Positions 1 to 9,535 of a DNA stretch of 64,000 nucleotides are shown in pieces. Origin of the DNA: Neomoorella thermoacetica (GTDB lineage Bacteria; Bacillota; DSM-521; Neomoorellales; Neomoorellaceae). The notes under the pieces are model-generated. The model saw nothing but the letters and a program-made list of their open reading frames with translations, was not told the DNA's origin and did no database searches. The stretch lies in NCBI RefSeq assembly GCF_001875325.1, contig NZ_MDDC01000009.1:1-64000 (forward strand), written 5' to 3'. Every line of letters starts with the position of its first letter. Position 1 is the first letter of the stretch. The position numbers and the translations under genes were made by a program.

Positions 1-195
1 TTTCTTCACGAGGTTTGGTCCCTGCTTCTCTTTCAGGGTCCTACACTTCACGTCTGGCTCTTTCTTCACCACTGTTCAGTTTTCAAAGACCCGCTCGCTT
101 GACGCGACTTTTTTAGTTTATCACTTTCGCGTCATCCTGTCAAGGACTTTTTTCTTCGTCCCTGACTCCCTCCCGGTTGCTCTCGCAACCGGCAA
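1..195 (-). other. 5' leader of an rRNA operon
   Basis: This stretch is the transcribed leader of an rRNA operon whose 16S gene should begin beyond the left edge. On the minus strand it carries the block tttgaaaactgaaca (around 73-88), which is typical of Firmicute rRNA leaders and spacers. Two strong promoters lie just upstream and point leftwards. A perfect 8-bp inverted repeat (173-180 with 185-192, loop tctc) would sit at the very 5' end of the transcript from the upstream promoter. No rRNA sequence itself is inside the window, so the identity of the operon rests on the leader block, the tandem promoters and the neighbouring lysS, which precedes rRNA genes in other Firmicutes. Confidence 0.8.
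115..143 (-). promoter_or_regulatory. rRNA promoter P2 (sigma-A)
   Basis: Read on the minus strand, TTGACA (138-143) is followed by exactly 17 bases and TAAACT (115-120). The -35 is perfect and the spacer optimal, as expected of an rRNA promoter. It lies downstream of P1. Confidence 0.85.
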
Positions 196-201
196 GATTG
201 T

Positions 202-230
202 ATTCTACTCTTCCCGAGGGTCTTTGTCAA
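202..230 (-). promoter_or_regulatory. rRNA promoter P1 (sigma-A)
   Basis: On the minus strand TTGACA (225-230), a 17-base spacer and TAGAAT (202-207) form a near-consensus promoter 87 bp upstream of P2. Tandem strong promoters of this kind are usual for rRNA operons. Confidence 0.85.
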
Positions 231-289
231 GGGGGTTTTTTGCTTCCCTAATGCGGCCCTCGTCGAAACGCAGGTGTAAATATAACACG

Positions 290-336
290 AAAAAGGGTGG
301 CGATCAAGGGAGGATATTTCCTTTTAAGCGCCACCC
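290..336 (-). terminator. Terminator of greA-lysS
   Basis: An 8-bp stem (GGGTGGCG 295-302 with CGCCACCC 329-336) with a long loop is followed on the minus strand by a run of five T. It lies about 60 bp after the lysS stop and before the rRNA promoters, so it separates the two transcription units. Confidence 0.75.
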
Positions 337-399
337 GTGGCTTTTTACACGCTATATGACCTGTCTTTCCCGCCCGTTTAAGGTTATGGGGCGTTTTGC

Positions 400-2356
<1,957 letters not shown>

Positions 2357-2465
2357 CCTCTGCTCGCTCCCCTTAATACCACTGTGATAATAGGTTCCCA
2401 GTGCTATCTCAATATATGTCTTTCCCCGCCCCTTTATGCGGGCAGCCAAGAGGGCTAACTACCAT

Positions 2466-2501
2466 AACAAGCACCGGGGCTTTTACGCCCCAGTGCTTGT
2501 T
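2466..2501. other. Hairpin in the greA leader
   Basis: AACAAGCAC (2466-2474) pairs with GTGCTTGTT (2493-2501), and GGGGC pairs with GCCCC inside it. No T run follows on either strand, so it is not a normal intrinsic terminator. It lies in the transcribed leader of greA and could stabilise the message or stop upstream transcripts inefficiently. Confidence 0.5.
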
Positions 2502-2548
2502 ATACTTGCCCTCTCATGGTTATACTTTCCCTGTCTTTGTTTATGTGT

Positions 2549-2577
2549 ATTATAGGTCTGCCCGGCAACCATGTCAA
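2549..2577 (-). promoter_or_regulatory. Consensus sigma-A promoter of greA-lysS
   Basis: On the minus strand TTGACA (2572-2577), 17 bases, then TATAAT (2549-2554): a perfect match in both hexamers with ideal spacing. It lies between the end of the upstream gene and greA and gives a leader of about 185 nt. Confidence 0.9.
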
Positions 2578-2616
2578 GACTTTTCACTTATCATTAACCG
2601 CCCTGGTGGCGTGGGG

Positions 2617-3699
2617 TTAACGGGCCAGGGCGGCCCGCTGCCGTGCTCGCTCCTTGATGGCCGCCACCCGCTCCTCGGAAACAGGTAGTTCAAAGCTGCG
2701 GAAGCCGGCAACCTGAAAGCCGTGCTTGGCGGCCAGCCGGTTAATGGTGTCAATTTGTTCTACCGTCAACTCCCGTCCCAGGGTAAAGTTTTCAATCCTG
2801 CCCTCCAGGGCCAGGATCATGGTTTCGGCCATACAGGCGTAGGAGAGGCCCGGGGGGTAGCCAAAGTTAAAGTGAAAGTCGACATCCCCCGGGACCTGGA
2901 CGACACCGCCGTCGATAACCAGGACGTCGTCGCGCACCTCGGCTACCCGCCGCGAGACATCCCGGGGCCGGGCGACGTCGCAGACTACGGCACCTGGTTT
3001 CAGGTCCTCGGGCTCTATAACGGTATCTACCGCCGAGGTAACAGTAATAATGACATCGGCCCGGCGCAGGGCTTCCCGGGGATGATTGGTAACCCGGGCT
3101 TTAAGACCGGTTTCTTCTTTAATCTGATGCGCCAGGCGGGCCAGTTTTTCTTCATTGCGGGCAATCAGGGTCAGGTGCCGGCAGCTGCGGGCCAGAATCC
3201 GGGCGCAGACGGCGCCGATGGAGCCCGTGGCCCCCATAATCGCTATCTCGGCCCGGGTCAGGTCGATGTCCATCATGGCGGCGGCCCTGGCGGTGGCTTC
3301 CAGGGCAGTGGCTACCGTATAGCTGTTGCCGGTGGTGACGGCTATGTTCAGGTGGCGGGCAATGGTGATGCCGGCATCGCCCACTACGGAGGTCATGGCC
3401 CCCAGGCCCAGGATCTCGGCTCCCAGTTTTTCGGCCAGGCGGCCGGTACGGATTAGCTTTTTGATGACCAGATCCTCGGGCAAAGAGAGCATCTGGCGGG
3501 TTGTCAGGGAGCAGGCCACGAACCACCCCTCGGTTTCAGCGTAGGCGGAGCGGACGCCGGTAATATGGGAGGCCTTGATGGGCGGCAGGTAGCGCACCGC
3601 TTTTTCCAGCAGGGCCGGAGGCAGGTGGCGGGCGACGGGGAATTTACGGGTAACGTCGTGGATGTCCAGGGGGTGGATCATGAAGGCGAACTTGTGCAA
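2617..3699 (-). CDS. Long-chain acyl-ACP reductase-like dehydrogenase (AAR family)
   Basis: Resembles cyanobacterial acyl-ACP reductase, which reduces fatty acyl-ACP to aldehyde with NADPH. The shared features are the segment LGAMTSVVGD with TTGNSYT, a nucleotide-binding GATGSIG at 156-162, and a C-terminal YACMAE motif whose Cys289 aligns, from memory of the cyanobacterial protein, with the acyl-accepting cysteine (FACFAE). The start is a TTG at 3697-3699 because GGAGGAGGT lies 7 bases before it; the longer frame to 3732 would place that ribosome site inside the gene. The product is 360 residues. It follows a quinate-dehydrogenase-annotated protein and an HTH regulator. Substrate in this organism is unknown; a shikimate-dehydrogenase-like annotation is the likely alternative. 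Confidence 0.75.
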   Translation of the reverse strand: MHKFAFMIHPLDIHDVTRKFPVARHLPPALLEKAVRYLPPIKASHITGVRSAYAETEGWFVACSLTTRQMLSLPEDLVIKKLIRTGRLAEKLGAEILGLGAMTSVVGDAGITIARHLNIAVTTGNSYTVATALEATARAAAMMDIDLTRAEIAIMGATGSIGAVCARILARSCRHLTLIARNEEKLARLAHQIKEETGLKARVTNHPREALRRADVIITVTSAVDTVIEPEDLKPGAVVCDVARPRDVSRRVAEVRDDVLVIDGGVVQVPGDVDFHFNFGYPPGLSYACMAETMILALEGRIENFTLGRELTVEQIDTINRLAAKHGFQVAGFRSFELPVSEERVAAIKERARQRAALAR

Positions 3700-3706
3700 G
3701 GGCCGT

Positions 3707-3731
3707 ACCTCCTCCGAAAATAGGTCTACCA
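3707..3731 (-). repeat. Copy of a short repeat containing a ribosome site
   Basis: On the minus strand this reads as TGGTAGA-CCTATTTTCGG-AGGAGGT. Close copies occur at 22282-22305 and 38701-38726, and a partial one at 27361-27376. Here it supplies the Shine-Dalgarno sequence of the TTG-started gene at 3699. Confidence 0.5.
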
Positions 3732-3755
3732 TAATTGGTTGTTGCTAACTTCAAG

Positions 3756-4733
3756 CTATAATCCAGCTTCTCGGGGGCCGGGGGTACAGGCTCCGGGCGG
3801 GGCGCCAGCCCCCATGAGGGGATATCCAGGCTGGGCCAGGTTGACTATCCGGGGCTGGAAGTTCAGTTGATCCAGGAGCCGGTTGTAGTCGTCCGGGGTG
3901 ACTGTATCCGGAGTCTTGCCGCTCAGGGTCAGGAGGACCCCCTCCATGACGTTGGTCCCGAAGGAGCGGCCGTTAAACTCCGGGGTCGTGGTTATGAGGG
4001 TTTTGATTCCCCGGCGGCGAAGTTCTTCGATGTCGGCGGCAGTGACGGTATTGGTAATGATAATCCGCCCCGGCAGTTCCGGCGGCAGGTGGCGGCGGAT
4101 GAAGAGGAAATCCCCGGCGATGATCTCTGCGTCTTCATAGTAATGCTGGTATCGGTTATCGATCTTCTCCTGTTCTTTTCCCGTCGGATAGAGTATTTTA
4201 AAGGGCAGGAGGCGGATAATGGGCGCCAGCAGGTAGGCCACCCGCTGGAAGTTCGGCAGGGAGCGAATGGGTATGGGTATGCCCAGGCCGAAGATCAGGT
4301 CGCCGCAGATAAGGTCGGCGCCGGCGGCATCCAGGGCTTCGGCCATGCCGAAGCGATCGACGGCGCTCACCATGAGGACCTTTTTGCCCCGGAAGTTTAT
4401 GATCCCTTCCCGGTCCAGGCAGGCGATTACCCGCCGTTCCAGGGTATCCTTTAAACCGCCGCCGTCGACCATGGGGGTTATCCGGGCCGCCCGGGCTACC
4501 CTGGCGGCGTCGCGCAGGAGGTAACGCCTGGAACCCACCCGGATGTAGAGGTCCATCCCTCCCAGGCCGAAGGCGTCCACCCGGCCGTCGAGTTCCCGGA
4601 TCATGGCAATCATCCGCTCCATATCGCCGTCGGTGCCGATACGTTCGATCCGGAATTTTTCGCCCAGGAATTCGGTTTCTACCTGGTGGTCCCGTTTGGA
4701 GGATCCCAGGCTGATACTGACCACCCTTTTCAT
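3756..4733 (-). CDS. Conserved protein of the type annotated quinate 5-dehydrogenase
   Basis: A 325-residue soluble protein. I recognise the family only by its usual database name; I see no classic GxGxxG fold at the N terminus and would not assert the quinate reaction. It has a conserved-looking LSLGSSKRDH start, a GGMDLYIRVG segment near residue 60 and GADLICGDLIFGLG near 135-150. The last 15 or so residues, rich in Pro, Gly and Ala, are encoded by a copy of the dispersed repeat at 3783, so the original C terminus may have been shorter. It sits between the HTH regulator (upstream) and the acyl-ACP-reductase-like gene (downstream) on the same strand. Confidence 0.6.
   Translation of the reverse strand: MKRVVSISLGSSKRDHQVETEFLGEKFRIERIGTDGDMERMIAMIRELDGRVDAFGLGGMDLYIRVGSRRYLLRDAARVARAARITPMVDGGGLKDTLERRVIACLDREGIINFRGKKVLMVSAVDRFGMAEALDAAGADLICGDLIFGLGIPIPIRSLPNFQRVAYLLAPIIRLLPFKILYPTGKEQEKIDNRYQHYYEDAEIIAGDFLFIRRHLPPELPGRIIITNTVTAADIEELRRRGIKTLITTTPEFNGRSFGTNVMEGVLLTLSGKTPDTVTPDDYNRLLDQLNFQPRIVNLAQPGYPLMGAGAPPGACTPGPREAGL
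3783..3830 (+). repeat. Partial copy A of the dispersed GGTACAGG repeat
   Basis: Begins GGTACAGGCTCCGGG and continues with a GGGGCGCCAGCCCC block, both shared with the copy at 22349-22540. It overlaps the 3' end of the 325-residue gene and so encodes its tail. Confidence 0.55.
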
Positions 4734-4779
4734 TCTCTTCCACTCCTACGTAAATAGGCTGCTAACAAAAGTGGTGCCC

Positions 4780-5307
4780 TTAATCCTGCTCCAGTTGACG
4801 CACCAGGTGGCGCAGTTCTTCAACATCAACGGTTCGATCTCCCTGGATGGGGGAGGTGCCGATGCCGTACCCGACTACTTCCCGTCCCAGGAGGGCCTCG
4901 CTGACTTTAATGCGGTAGTCGGAACCGATGATAATGACCACATCGTAATCCCGGAGCCGGGTGATAATCTCCATTAGGGAGTTAAACAGGTCCAGGCCGT
5001 TTTTCTGGCGAACGAAGTCCCAGCGTTCGGCATCGGTTAACAGCAGGATATATTCGACTCCTTCCTGCCGCAGCATGGCTTCTACCTCCGCCTTGTTGGC
5101 GATGGGAAAGCCGACCACCGCTAGCCGCCTGCCGCGGCGGACCTCCCCCAGGGTCTCCAGCCGGGAGACGAAGGAACGGTCGACGCCGACCTGGCGGGCG
5201 GCCTCTTGCTGGGAAAAGCCCTGGCAACGCAGGGTAAAAATGCGTTCCAGGGCGGCGTTGATTTTACGCCGGCTGATGAGTTTATCGCCTATGCGTATGA
5301 GATCCAT
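4780..5307 (-). CDS. HTH transcriptional regulator
   Basis: A 175-residue protein with an N-terminal helix-turn-helix (residues about 18-50, including QQEAARQVGVDRSFVSRLE) and a C-terminal alpha/beta domain (VVGFPIANKAEV, VVIIIGSDYRI) that could sense a small molecule. It closely precedes the two dehydrogenase-like genes and is a candidate regulator for them. The inner ATG at 5305-5307 is chosen because the longer frame would start inside a palindrome (5327-5342) and lacks a ribosome site; the site at the chosen start is weak too. No specific family function is recognised. Confidence 0.7.
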   Translation of the reverse strand: MDLIRIGDKLISRRKINAALERIFTLRCQGFSQQEAARQVGVDRSFVSRLETLGEVRRGRRLAVVGFPIANKAEVEAMLRQEGVEYILLLTDAERWDFVRQKNGLDLFNSLMEIITRLRDYDVVIIIGSDYRIKVSEALLGREVVGYGIGTSPIQGDRTVDVEELRHLVRQLEQD

Positions 5308-5326
5308 AAAAAAGCCCGCCCCTTTG

Positions 5327-5342
5327 TGCACACATCTGTGCA
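5327..5342. promoter_or_regulatory. Candidate operator palindrome
   Basis: TGCACA (5327-5332), four bases, TGTGCA (5337-5342): a perfect 6-bp inverted repeat 20 bp upstream of the start of the HTH regulator and just after the dusB stop. Its place suggests autoregulation, which is inference. Confidence 0.4.
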
Positions 5343-5349
5343 AGGCAGA

Positions 5350-6354
5350 TTATAGCAAAGAGTTATCGTCCTGGCAAGGGTAGTCACGCAGGTAGGCTTT
5401 GATGGCGGCGATAACTTCGGCAGCAGTAGTGAGGGTATTGATTTGCTGCCGCAGGCGGGCGGCCCCGGGCAAACCGCGGAAGTAACAGACCAGGTGCTTG
5501 CGCATCTCTTTGACGGCGGTAGTCTCCCCTTTGAGTTCTACCAGGAGCTTTAAGTGCCGGCAGGCCAGGGTCATCCTGGTCCTGACATCTACAGGCGGGG
5601 GTTCCGGTCGGCCTTCCAGGACGGCGCGGATGGCCGTCAACAGCCAGGGGTTACCGGTTGCTCCCCGGCCCACCATGACCCCGTCGCACCCGGTTTCCGC
5701 CAGCATGGTGACGGCGTCCCGGGCCGTTCTGACGTCGCCGTTGCCGATTACCGGCACATCCACGGCCTCCTTGACCCGGCGAAAATAGCTCCAGTCGGCA
5801 CGGCCGCGGTAAAACTGGCTCCTGGTGCGGCCGTGGATGGCTACTGCCGCCGCGCCGGCAGCAACAACCGCCCGGGCCGCCTCCACCACATTGATGGAAT
5901 CCTCGTCCCAGCCCAGGCGCATTTTTACCGTTACCGGTACCGGGCCGGCGGCCCGGACCATGGCGGCAACAATGGCCGCTGCCAGGGGCAGGTCCCGCAT
6001 CAGGGCCGAGCCCTCGCCGTTTTTGACGATCTTGGGTGTGGGGCAGCCCATATTCAGGTCAACGATGGCAGCACCGGCGGCCACGGCGATGCGGGTCGCT
6101 GCCGCCATGATCTCCGGTTCCCGGCCGAAGAGCTGGACCGCCACCGGACCCGGTTCGCCCTCCAGGTCTAAGAGGGCATGGGTGTTTTTATTGTTATAAA
6201 TAAGTCCCTGGGCGCTGATCATTTCTGTATAAGTCAGGGCCGCCCCCGCCTCCCGGGCCAGGAGGCGGAAAACACGGTCCGTATAACCGGCCATGGGGGC
6301 CATAATCAGGGGGGCGGCCAGGGTGACCGGGCCGATTTTAAGTGTTGCGCTCAT
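5350..6354 (-). CDS. dusB: tRNA-dihydrouridine synthase (DusB type)
   Basis: Reduces specific uridines in the tRNA D-loop to dihydrouridine with FMN and NADPH. The 334-residue protein has the N-terminal TIM barrel with APMAGYTD (19-26), NMGCPTPK with catalytic Cys104, KMRLGWD and HGRTRSQ, and the [13 protein letters not shown] phosphate-binding region. It overlaps the end of coaX by 17 bp, so the two are cotranscribed. An annotation as a nifR3 family protein would describe the same enzyme. Confidence 0.95.
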   Translation of the reverse strand: MSATLKIGPVTLAAPLIMAPMAGYTDRVFRLLAREAGAALTYTEMISAQGLIYNNKNTHALLDLEGEPGPVAVQLFGREPEIMAAATRIAVAAGAAIVDLNMGCPTPKIVKNGEGSALMRDLPLAAAIVAAMVRAAGPVPVTVKMRLGWDEDSINVVEAARAVVAAGAAAVAIHGRTRSQFYRGRADWSYFRRVKEAVDVPVIGNGDVRTARDAVTMLAETGCDGVMVGRGATGNPWLLTAIRAVLEGRPEPPPVDVRTRMTLACRHLKLLVELKGETTAVKEMRKHLVCYFRGLPGAARLRQQINTLTTAAEVIAAIKAYLRDYPCQDDNSLL

Positions 6355-7102
6355 ATACTATCCGCAACCCCTCCAGGGTCAGCATGGGGTCCACCCTGTC
6401 AATACAATTCACTTCCGGGCCGATAAGGCCGGCAAGCCCGCCGGTGGCCACCACTATGGCCCTACCGCCCATTTCGGCCTGCATGCGGGTAATAATCCCC
6501 TCCACCTGGCCGATAAAACCGTACATAATTCCCGCCTGCATGCAGGCCACGGTGTTTTTGCCGATGAGCCGGGGCGGGCGGACCAGCTCGACCCGGGGGA
6601 GTTTAGCCGCCCGGGCGAAGAGGGCGTCGGTGGCAATGCCGATGCCCGGGGCAATAGCTCCTCCCAGGTACTCGCCCTGTTCCGAGATGGCATCAAAGGT
6701 GGTGGCCGTGCCGAAATCAACTACAATGGCCGGGCCGCCGTAGAGTTCATAGACGGCAACACCATTGACTATCCGGTCGGCCCCCACTTCCCGGGGGTTC
6801 TCAAAGCGGATGGGCATGCCGGTCTTCACCCCCGGGCCGATGACCAGGGGCTGGCGACCGAGTTGGCTGGTAATCATTTCCGTTAAAACCTGGGTCAGGG
6901 TGGGGACCACGGAGGCCAGGGCCACTCCCTGGATCTCCTTCAGGTCGAGGCCCTGGTAATGGGCAAGCTGGCGCAGGATCAGGCCGTATTCGTCGGCTGT
7001 TTTCTGGCGGTCGCTGGCCACCCGCCAGTGGCACTTCAGTTCGTGCCCGGCAAATATACCCAGGACGATATTAGTATTGCCTACATCTATGGCCAGTAAC
7101 AT
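6338..7102 (-). CDS. coaX: Type III pantothenate kinase
   Basis: Phosphorylates pantothenate, the first step of coenzyme A synthesis, and is insensitive to CoA feedback as a family property. The 254-residue protein shows the ASKHA-fold phosphate motif DVGNTN (6-11), PREVGADR (103-110) and DFGTATTFD (129-137). The ATG at 7100-7102 has GGGAG eight bases upstream. panB, panC and panD are in the same window but in separate operons. Confidence 0.96.
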   Translation of the reverse strand: MLLAIDVGNTNIVLGIFAGHELKCHWRVASDRQKTADEYGLILRQLAHYQGLDLKEIQGVALASVVPTLTQVLTEMITSQLGRQPLVIGPGVKTGMPIRFENPREVGADRIVNGVAVYELYGGPAIVVDFGTATTFDAISEQGEYLGGAIAPGIGIATDALFARAAKLPRVELVRPPRLIGKNTVACMQAGIMYGFIGQVEGIITRMQAEMGGRAIVVATGGLAGLIGPEVNCIDRVDPMLTLEGLRIVYERNT

Positions 7103-7216
7103 GGCTGCATCTCCCTTTCGTCTGTTAACCTACCCTGAAAATAATGGTGCCGCGCCAGCGGCATGGGTGCCTTGTTCAATTATTCCACAACGTGGGGATT
7201 TATCCTCTTTCCCGGG

Positions 7217-7241
7217 AAAAAACAAGCCCCCCTCCGGGGGG
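7217..7241 (-). terminator. Intrinsic terminator, distal of two
   Basis: A CCCCCC/GGGGGG stem (7227-7232 with 7236-7241) is followed on the minus strand by cttgtttttt. It lies between the DUF1284 gene and coaX. Confidence 0.75.
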
Positions 7242-7260
7242 ATGCAGGGCCTGGTGTTCT

Positions 7261-7281
7261 CCGGGCAGCATCGGTGCCCGG
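7261..7281. other. Hairpin between two terminators
   Basis: CCGGGCA (7261-7267) pairs with TGCCCGG (7275-7281), with no T run. With the flanking terminators it makes three hairpins in less than 100 bp. Confidence 0.4.
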
Positions 7282-7284
7282 ACC

Positions 7285-7309
7285 AAAAAAATAGACCCCC
7301 GCAGGGGTC
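7285..7309 (-). terminator. Intrinsic terminator after bioY-DUF1284
   Basis: GACCCC (7294-7299) pairs with GGGGTC (7304-7309), followed on the minus strand by TATTTTTTT. It ends the bioY-DUF1284 transcript about 40 bp after the DUF1284 stop. Confidence 0.8.
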
Positions 7310-7350
7310 ACTTGCCGTGGCGACGGCCTCGTTAATTGCGCCGGGAGCGT

Positions 7351-7713
7351 TTACCAGCGGCAGTAGCCGCCGTCCAGCCAGCGGCACCCGGTGCAGATAT
7401 AGGTGGCAGCCCGGGCATCAATTTTCCGCTTGACCAGCTCCCGCGCCGCGGCCACTTCCAGGCGGTCGCCCGGGGCGAGCCCCAGGCAGGCCAGGGCCCT
7501 GGCGTCCCTGCCAGCGGCCTGGCGGCAACTGGGGGTGCTCCGGTTGGGGCAGGCCCGGCACCAGGCGTCGTGGCTCCGGGTAAGGGTCAGGGTGAGTCCC
7601 GGGCGGCGCCGCCACAATGCTATTACCCGGCTCACCCTCCGGACAAAGGCTTCACTGTAGCCATAGCCCCGGAACTGGAGGGCGCAAAGGAGGTGATGGG
7701 CCCGGACCAGCAT
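7351..7713 (-). CDS. DUF1284 cysteine-rich protein
   Basis: A 120-residue protein with the RAHHLLC start typical of DUF1284 and cysteines at 10, 52, 55, 63, 76, 107, 110 and 118. CxxC pairs (52/55, 107/110) suggest metal or iron-sulfur binding, but no function is established that I know of. Its start overlaps the bioY stop by one base, so it is translated with bioY and falls under the same biotin-responsive control. Whether it takes part in biotin metabolism is unknown. Confidence 0.8.
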   Translation of the reverse strand: MLVRAHHLLCALQFRGYGYSEAFVRRVSRVIALWRRRPGLTLTLTRSHDAWCRACPNRSTPSCRQAAGRDARALACLGLAPGDRLEVAAARELVKRKIDARAATYICTGCRWLDGGYCRW

Positions 7714-8282
7714 CAGGACTCCCTCCGGGTTTCCCGGGAAACCAGGAACCCTGCCTGGCGCAGGGACCGGCGGATTTGATAGCCGGCTACCGCCGCCACC
7801 ACCAGCTTGGCCAGGTCCAGGGGGATGAAGGGGATTACCCCCAGGAAAAGGCCCTTGACCAGGTCGACATGGAGGATGGCCATTAGCTGGAGGGTACCCA
7901 GGAGGTAGACCACCACCAGGCAGAGCAACATCCCGGCAACCAGGCGGGGATAGCCCGGTTCCCCTTTATCTTTTTCCAGGACCAGCCCCATGATGTATAC
8001 TCCCAGAGGGTAACCCCAGAGGTAGCCCCCTGAAGGGCCGGCAAAGACGGCCAGGCCGGCGCCGCCACGGGCGAAGACCGGTAAACCTATAAGTCCCAGG
8101 AGTAAATAGACCAGTATGGCCAGGGCTCCTTTGTTTTTGCCCAGGATGGCCCCCGTCAGTAGCACCCCCAGGACCTGCCCGGTAATGGGGACGGGGGTAA
8201 AGGGCAGGGGTATGGAGACCTGGGCCAGCACGGACACCAGGCCGGCGAACAGGGCTACCACGGCGATATCTCTGGTACGCAT
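7713..8282 (-). CDS. bioY: Biotin transporter S component BioY
   Basis: Substrate-binding integral membrane subunit of an ECF-type biotin importer. The 189-residue protein has about six hydrophobic segments and the family hallmarks PFTPVPITGQ near 27-36 and GPSGGYLWGYP near 82-92. No energy-coupling subunits are nearby, so it probably uses a shared ECF module or works alone. A BirA-type operator lies about 105 bp upstream, and birA itself is the neighbouring gene, so import is presumably repressed when biotin is plentiful. Confidence 0.94.
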   Translation of the reverse strand: MRTRDIAVVALFAGLVSVLAQVSIPLPFTPVPITGQVLGVLLTGAILGKNKGALAILVYLLLGLIGLPVFARGGAGLAVFAGPSGGYLWGYPLGVYIMGLVLEKDKGEPGYPRLVAGMLLCLVVVYLLGTLQLMAILHVDLVKGLFLGVIPFIPLDLAKLVVAAVAGYQIRRSLRQAGFLVSRETRRES

Positions 8283-8384
8283 AAAGACACTCCTTTTCGT
8301 TCAGGTTGACCTGGATGGGGTGGGGCCGGTTCCCGGAGGGCGCCGGTGGCGCCCCCTCCATTCCAGGCCTATCGAGTAGTTTTT

Positions 8385-8425
8385 TTGTTAACTATTTATT
8401 GTATTGCAGGTTAACATTAAGGGTA
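8385..8425 (-). promoter_or_regulatory. bioY promoter with BirA operator
   Basis: Two inverted GTTAAC arms (8387-8392 and 8410-8415) sit in the arrangement TTGTTAAC...GTTAACA known for Firmicute BirA. The gap between arms is 17 bases, slightly longer than the 14-16 I know. On the minus strand a possible -35 TTACCC and -10 TACAAT (17-base spacer) overlap the operator, which fits direct repression. A GC-rich hairpin near 8336-8361 follows in the leader. Confidence 0.75.
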
Positions 8426-8539
8426 AAATTTATGCCTGCCGGTGCATGTCCGGCCGCACGGATTGCCCCCCTTCAACCGGGACCGGTCCCTGCCGCCCTG
8501 CCGGTGCGGCAGGACGGGCCGGAAGGGCCCCGTTTAAAT

Positions 8540-9529
8540 CTATACCGGTCGCAGGCTTACCTCGCCGGAATTGAAACGCCGGATCCGGCCGCCAGAATCG
8601 CGGACGAGGAGGCTGCCTTCGTCGTCAATATCCAGGGCCACACCGTGAATTACCTCCCGCCAGGAATTTACCTGCACTTCCTGTCCCAGAGTAATGCTGG
8701 CCTCCTTCCAGGCCTCCCGGACCGGCGCGAAGCCTTTTTCCTGCCAGCGCTCATACCATTTTTCCAGCCGGGACAATATCCTCTGGAATAAAGGCAGCCG
8801 CTCTACCGGCCGGCCCAGTTCCAGGTACAGGGAGGTGGCCTGCGGCCCGACCTCGGGGCTGAAGTCGCCGGCTTCCAGGTTGACGTTGAGGCCGATGCCC
8901 AGGACAATATACTCGACGGCATCGATCTCCGCCTTGATCTCCGTGAGGATGCCGCAGACCTTGCGCCCGCCGGCCAGGAGATCGTTGGGCCACTTGATGC
9001 CCAGGGGCAGCCCCGTTCGCTCCCGGACGGCGGCTGCGACCGCCACGGCAGCCAGGAGGGTGAGCTGGGGCGCCTGGGCCGGTGTCACCCGGGGCCGCAA
9101 GATTACTGAGAACCAGATGCCTTTACGGGCCGGCGATATCCAGCTGCGTCCCCGCCGGCCCCGGCCGCCGGTCTGGCATTCGGCGACGATGACCGTACCC
9201 TCCGGTGCGCCGCCTTCGGCCAGTTCCTTGGCCACCTGGTTGGTGGAACCTACCTCGTCATAGTAATAAAGGGTACGCCCCAGCCAGGCGGTCTCCAGGC
9301 CGGCGGTCACCTCCTCCGGGTAAAAACAGTCGGGGGTGGCCAGCAGGCAGTAACCGCGCCGGGTCTGGGCGTCGATACGGTAGCCCTCCTGGCGCAGGGA
9401 CCGGATATGTTTCCAGACGGCCGTCCGGGATATAGCCAGGTCACGGCTGAGGTCCTCCCCGGAGATATACTCTCCCCGGTGGTGGCGCAGGAACTCCAGC
9501 ACCTGTTGTTTACTGCCCTCTATTGCCAT
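8540..9529 (-). CDS. birA: Bifunctional biotin ligase and biotin repressor BirA
   Basis: Makes biotinyl-AMP, transfers biotin to the carboxyl carrier protein and, through an N-terminal winged helix, represses biotin genes. In 329 residues one sees the HTH (about 22-45, with ISRTAVWKHI), the ATP/biotin loop GGRGRRGRSW at 121-130, KWPNDL at 179-184 and a C-terminal SH3-like domain. A bioY operator nearby agrees with a repressor role. The ATG has no Shine-Dalgarno and lies where transcription should begin, so the mRNA may be leaderless. Confidence 0.95.
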   Translation of the reverse strand: MAIEGSKQQVLEFLRHHRGEYISGEDLSRDLAISRTAVWKHIRSLRQEGYRIDAQTRRGYCLLATPDCFYPEEVTAGLETAWLGRTLYYYDEVGSTNQVAKELAEGGAPEGTVIVAECQTGGRGRRGRSWISPARKGIWFSVILRPRVTPAQAPQLTLLAAVAVAAAVRERTGLPLGIKWPNDLLAGGRKVCGILTEIKAEIDAVEYIVLGIGLNVNLEAGDFSPEVGPQATSLYLELGRPVERLPLFQRILSRLEKWYERWQEKGFAPVREAWKEASITLGQEVQVNSWREVIHGVALDIDDEGSLLVRDSGGRIRRFNSGEVSLRPV

Positions 9530-9535
9530 GTTTAT

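Noticed and set aside
2401-2688. Plus-strand frame between greA and the reductase-like gene
   Set aside because: It is antisense to the consensus greA promoter and leader hairpin and has no ribosome site.
3152-4743. Several long frames antisense or out of frame with the 2.6-4.7 kb genes
   Set aside because: In GC-rich DNA alternative frames stay open by chance; these lack start signals and have low-complexity Pro, Gly and Arg composition.
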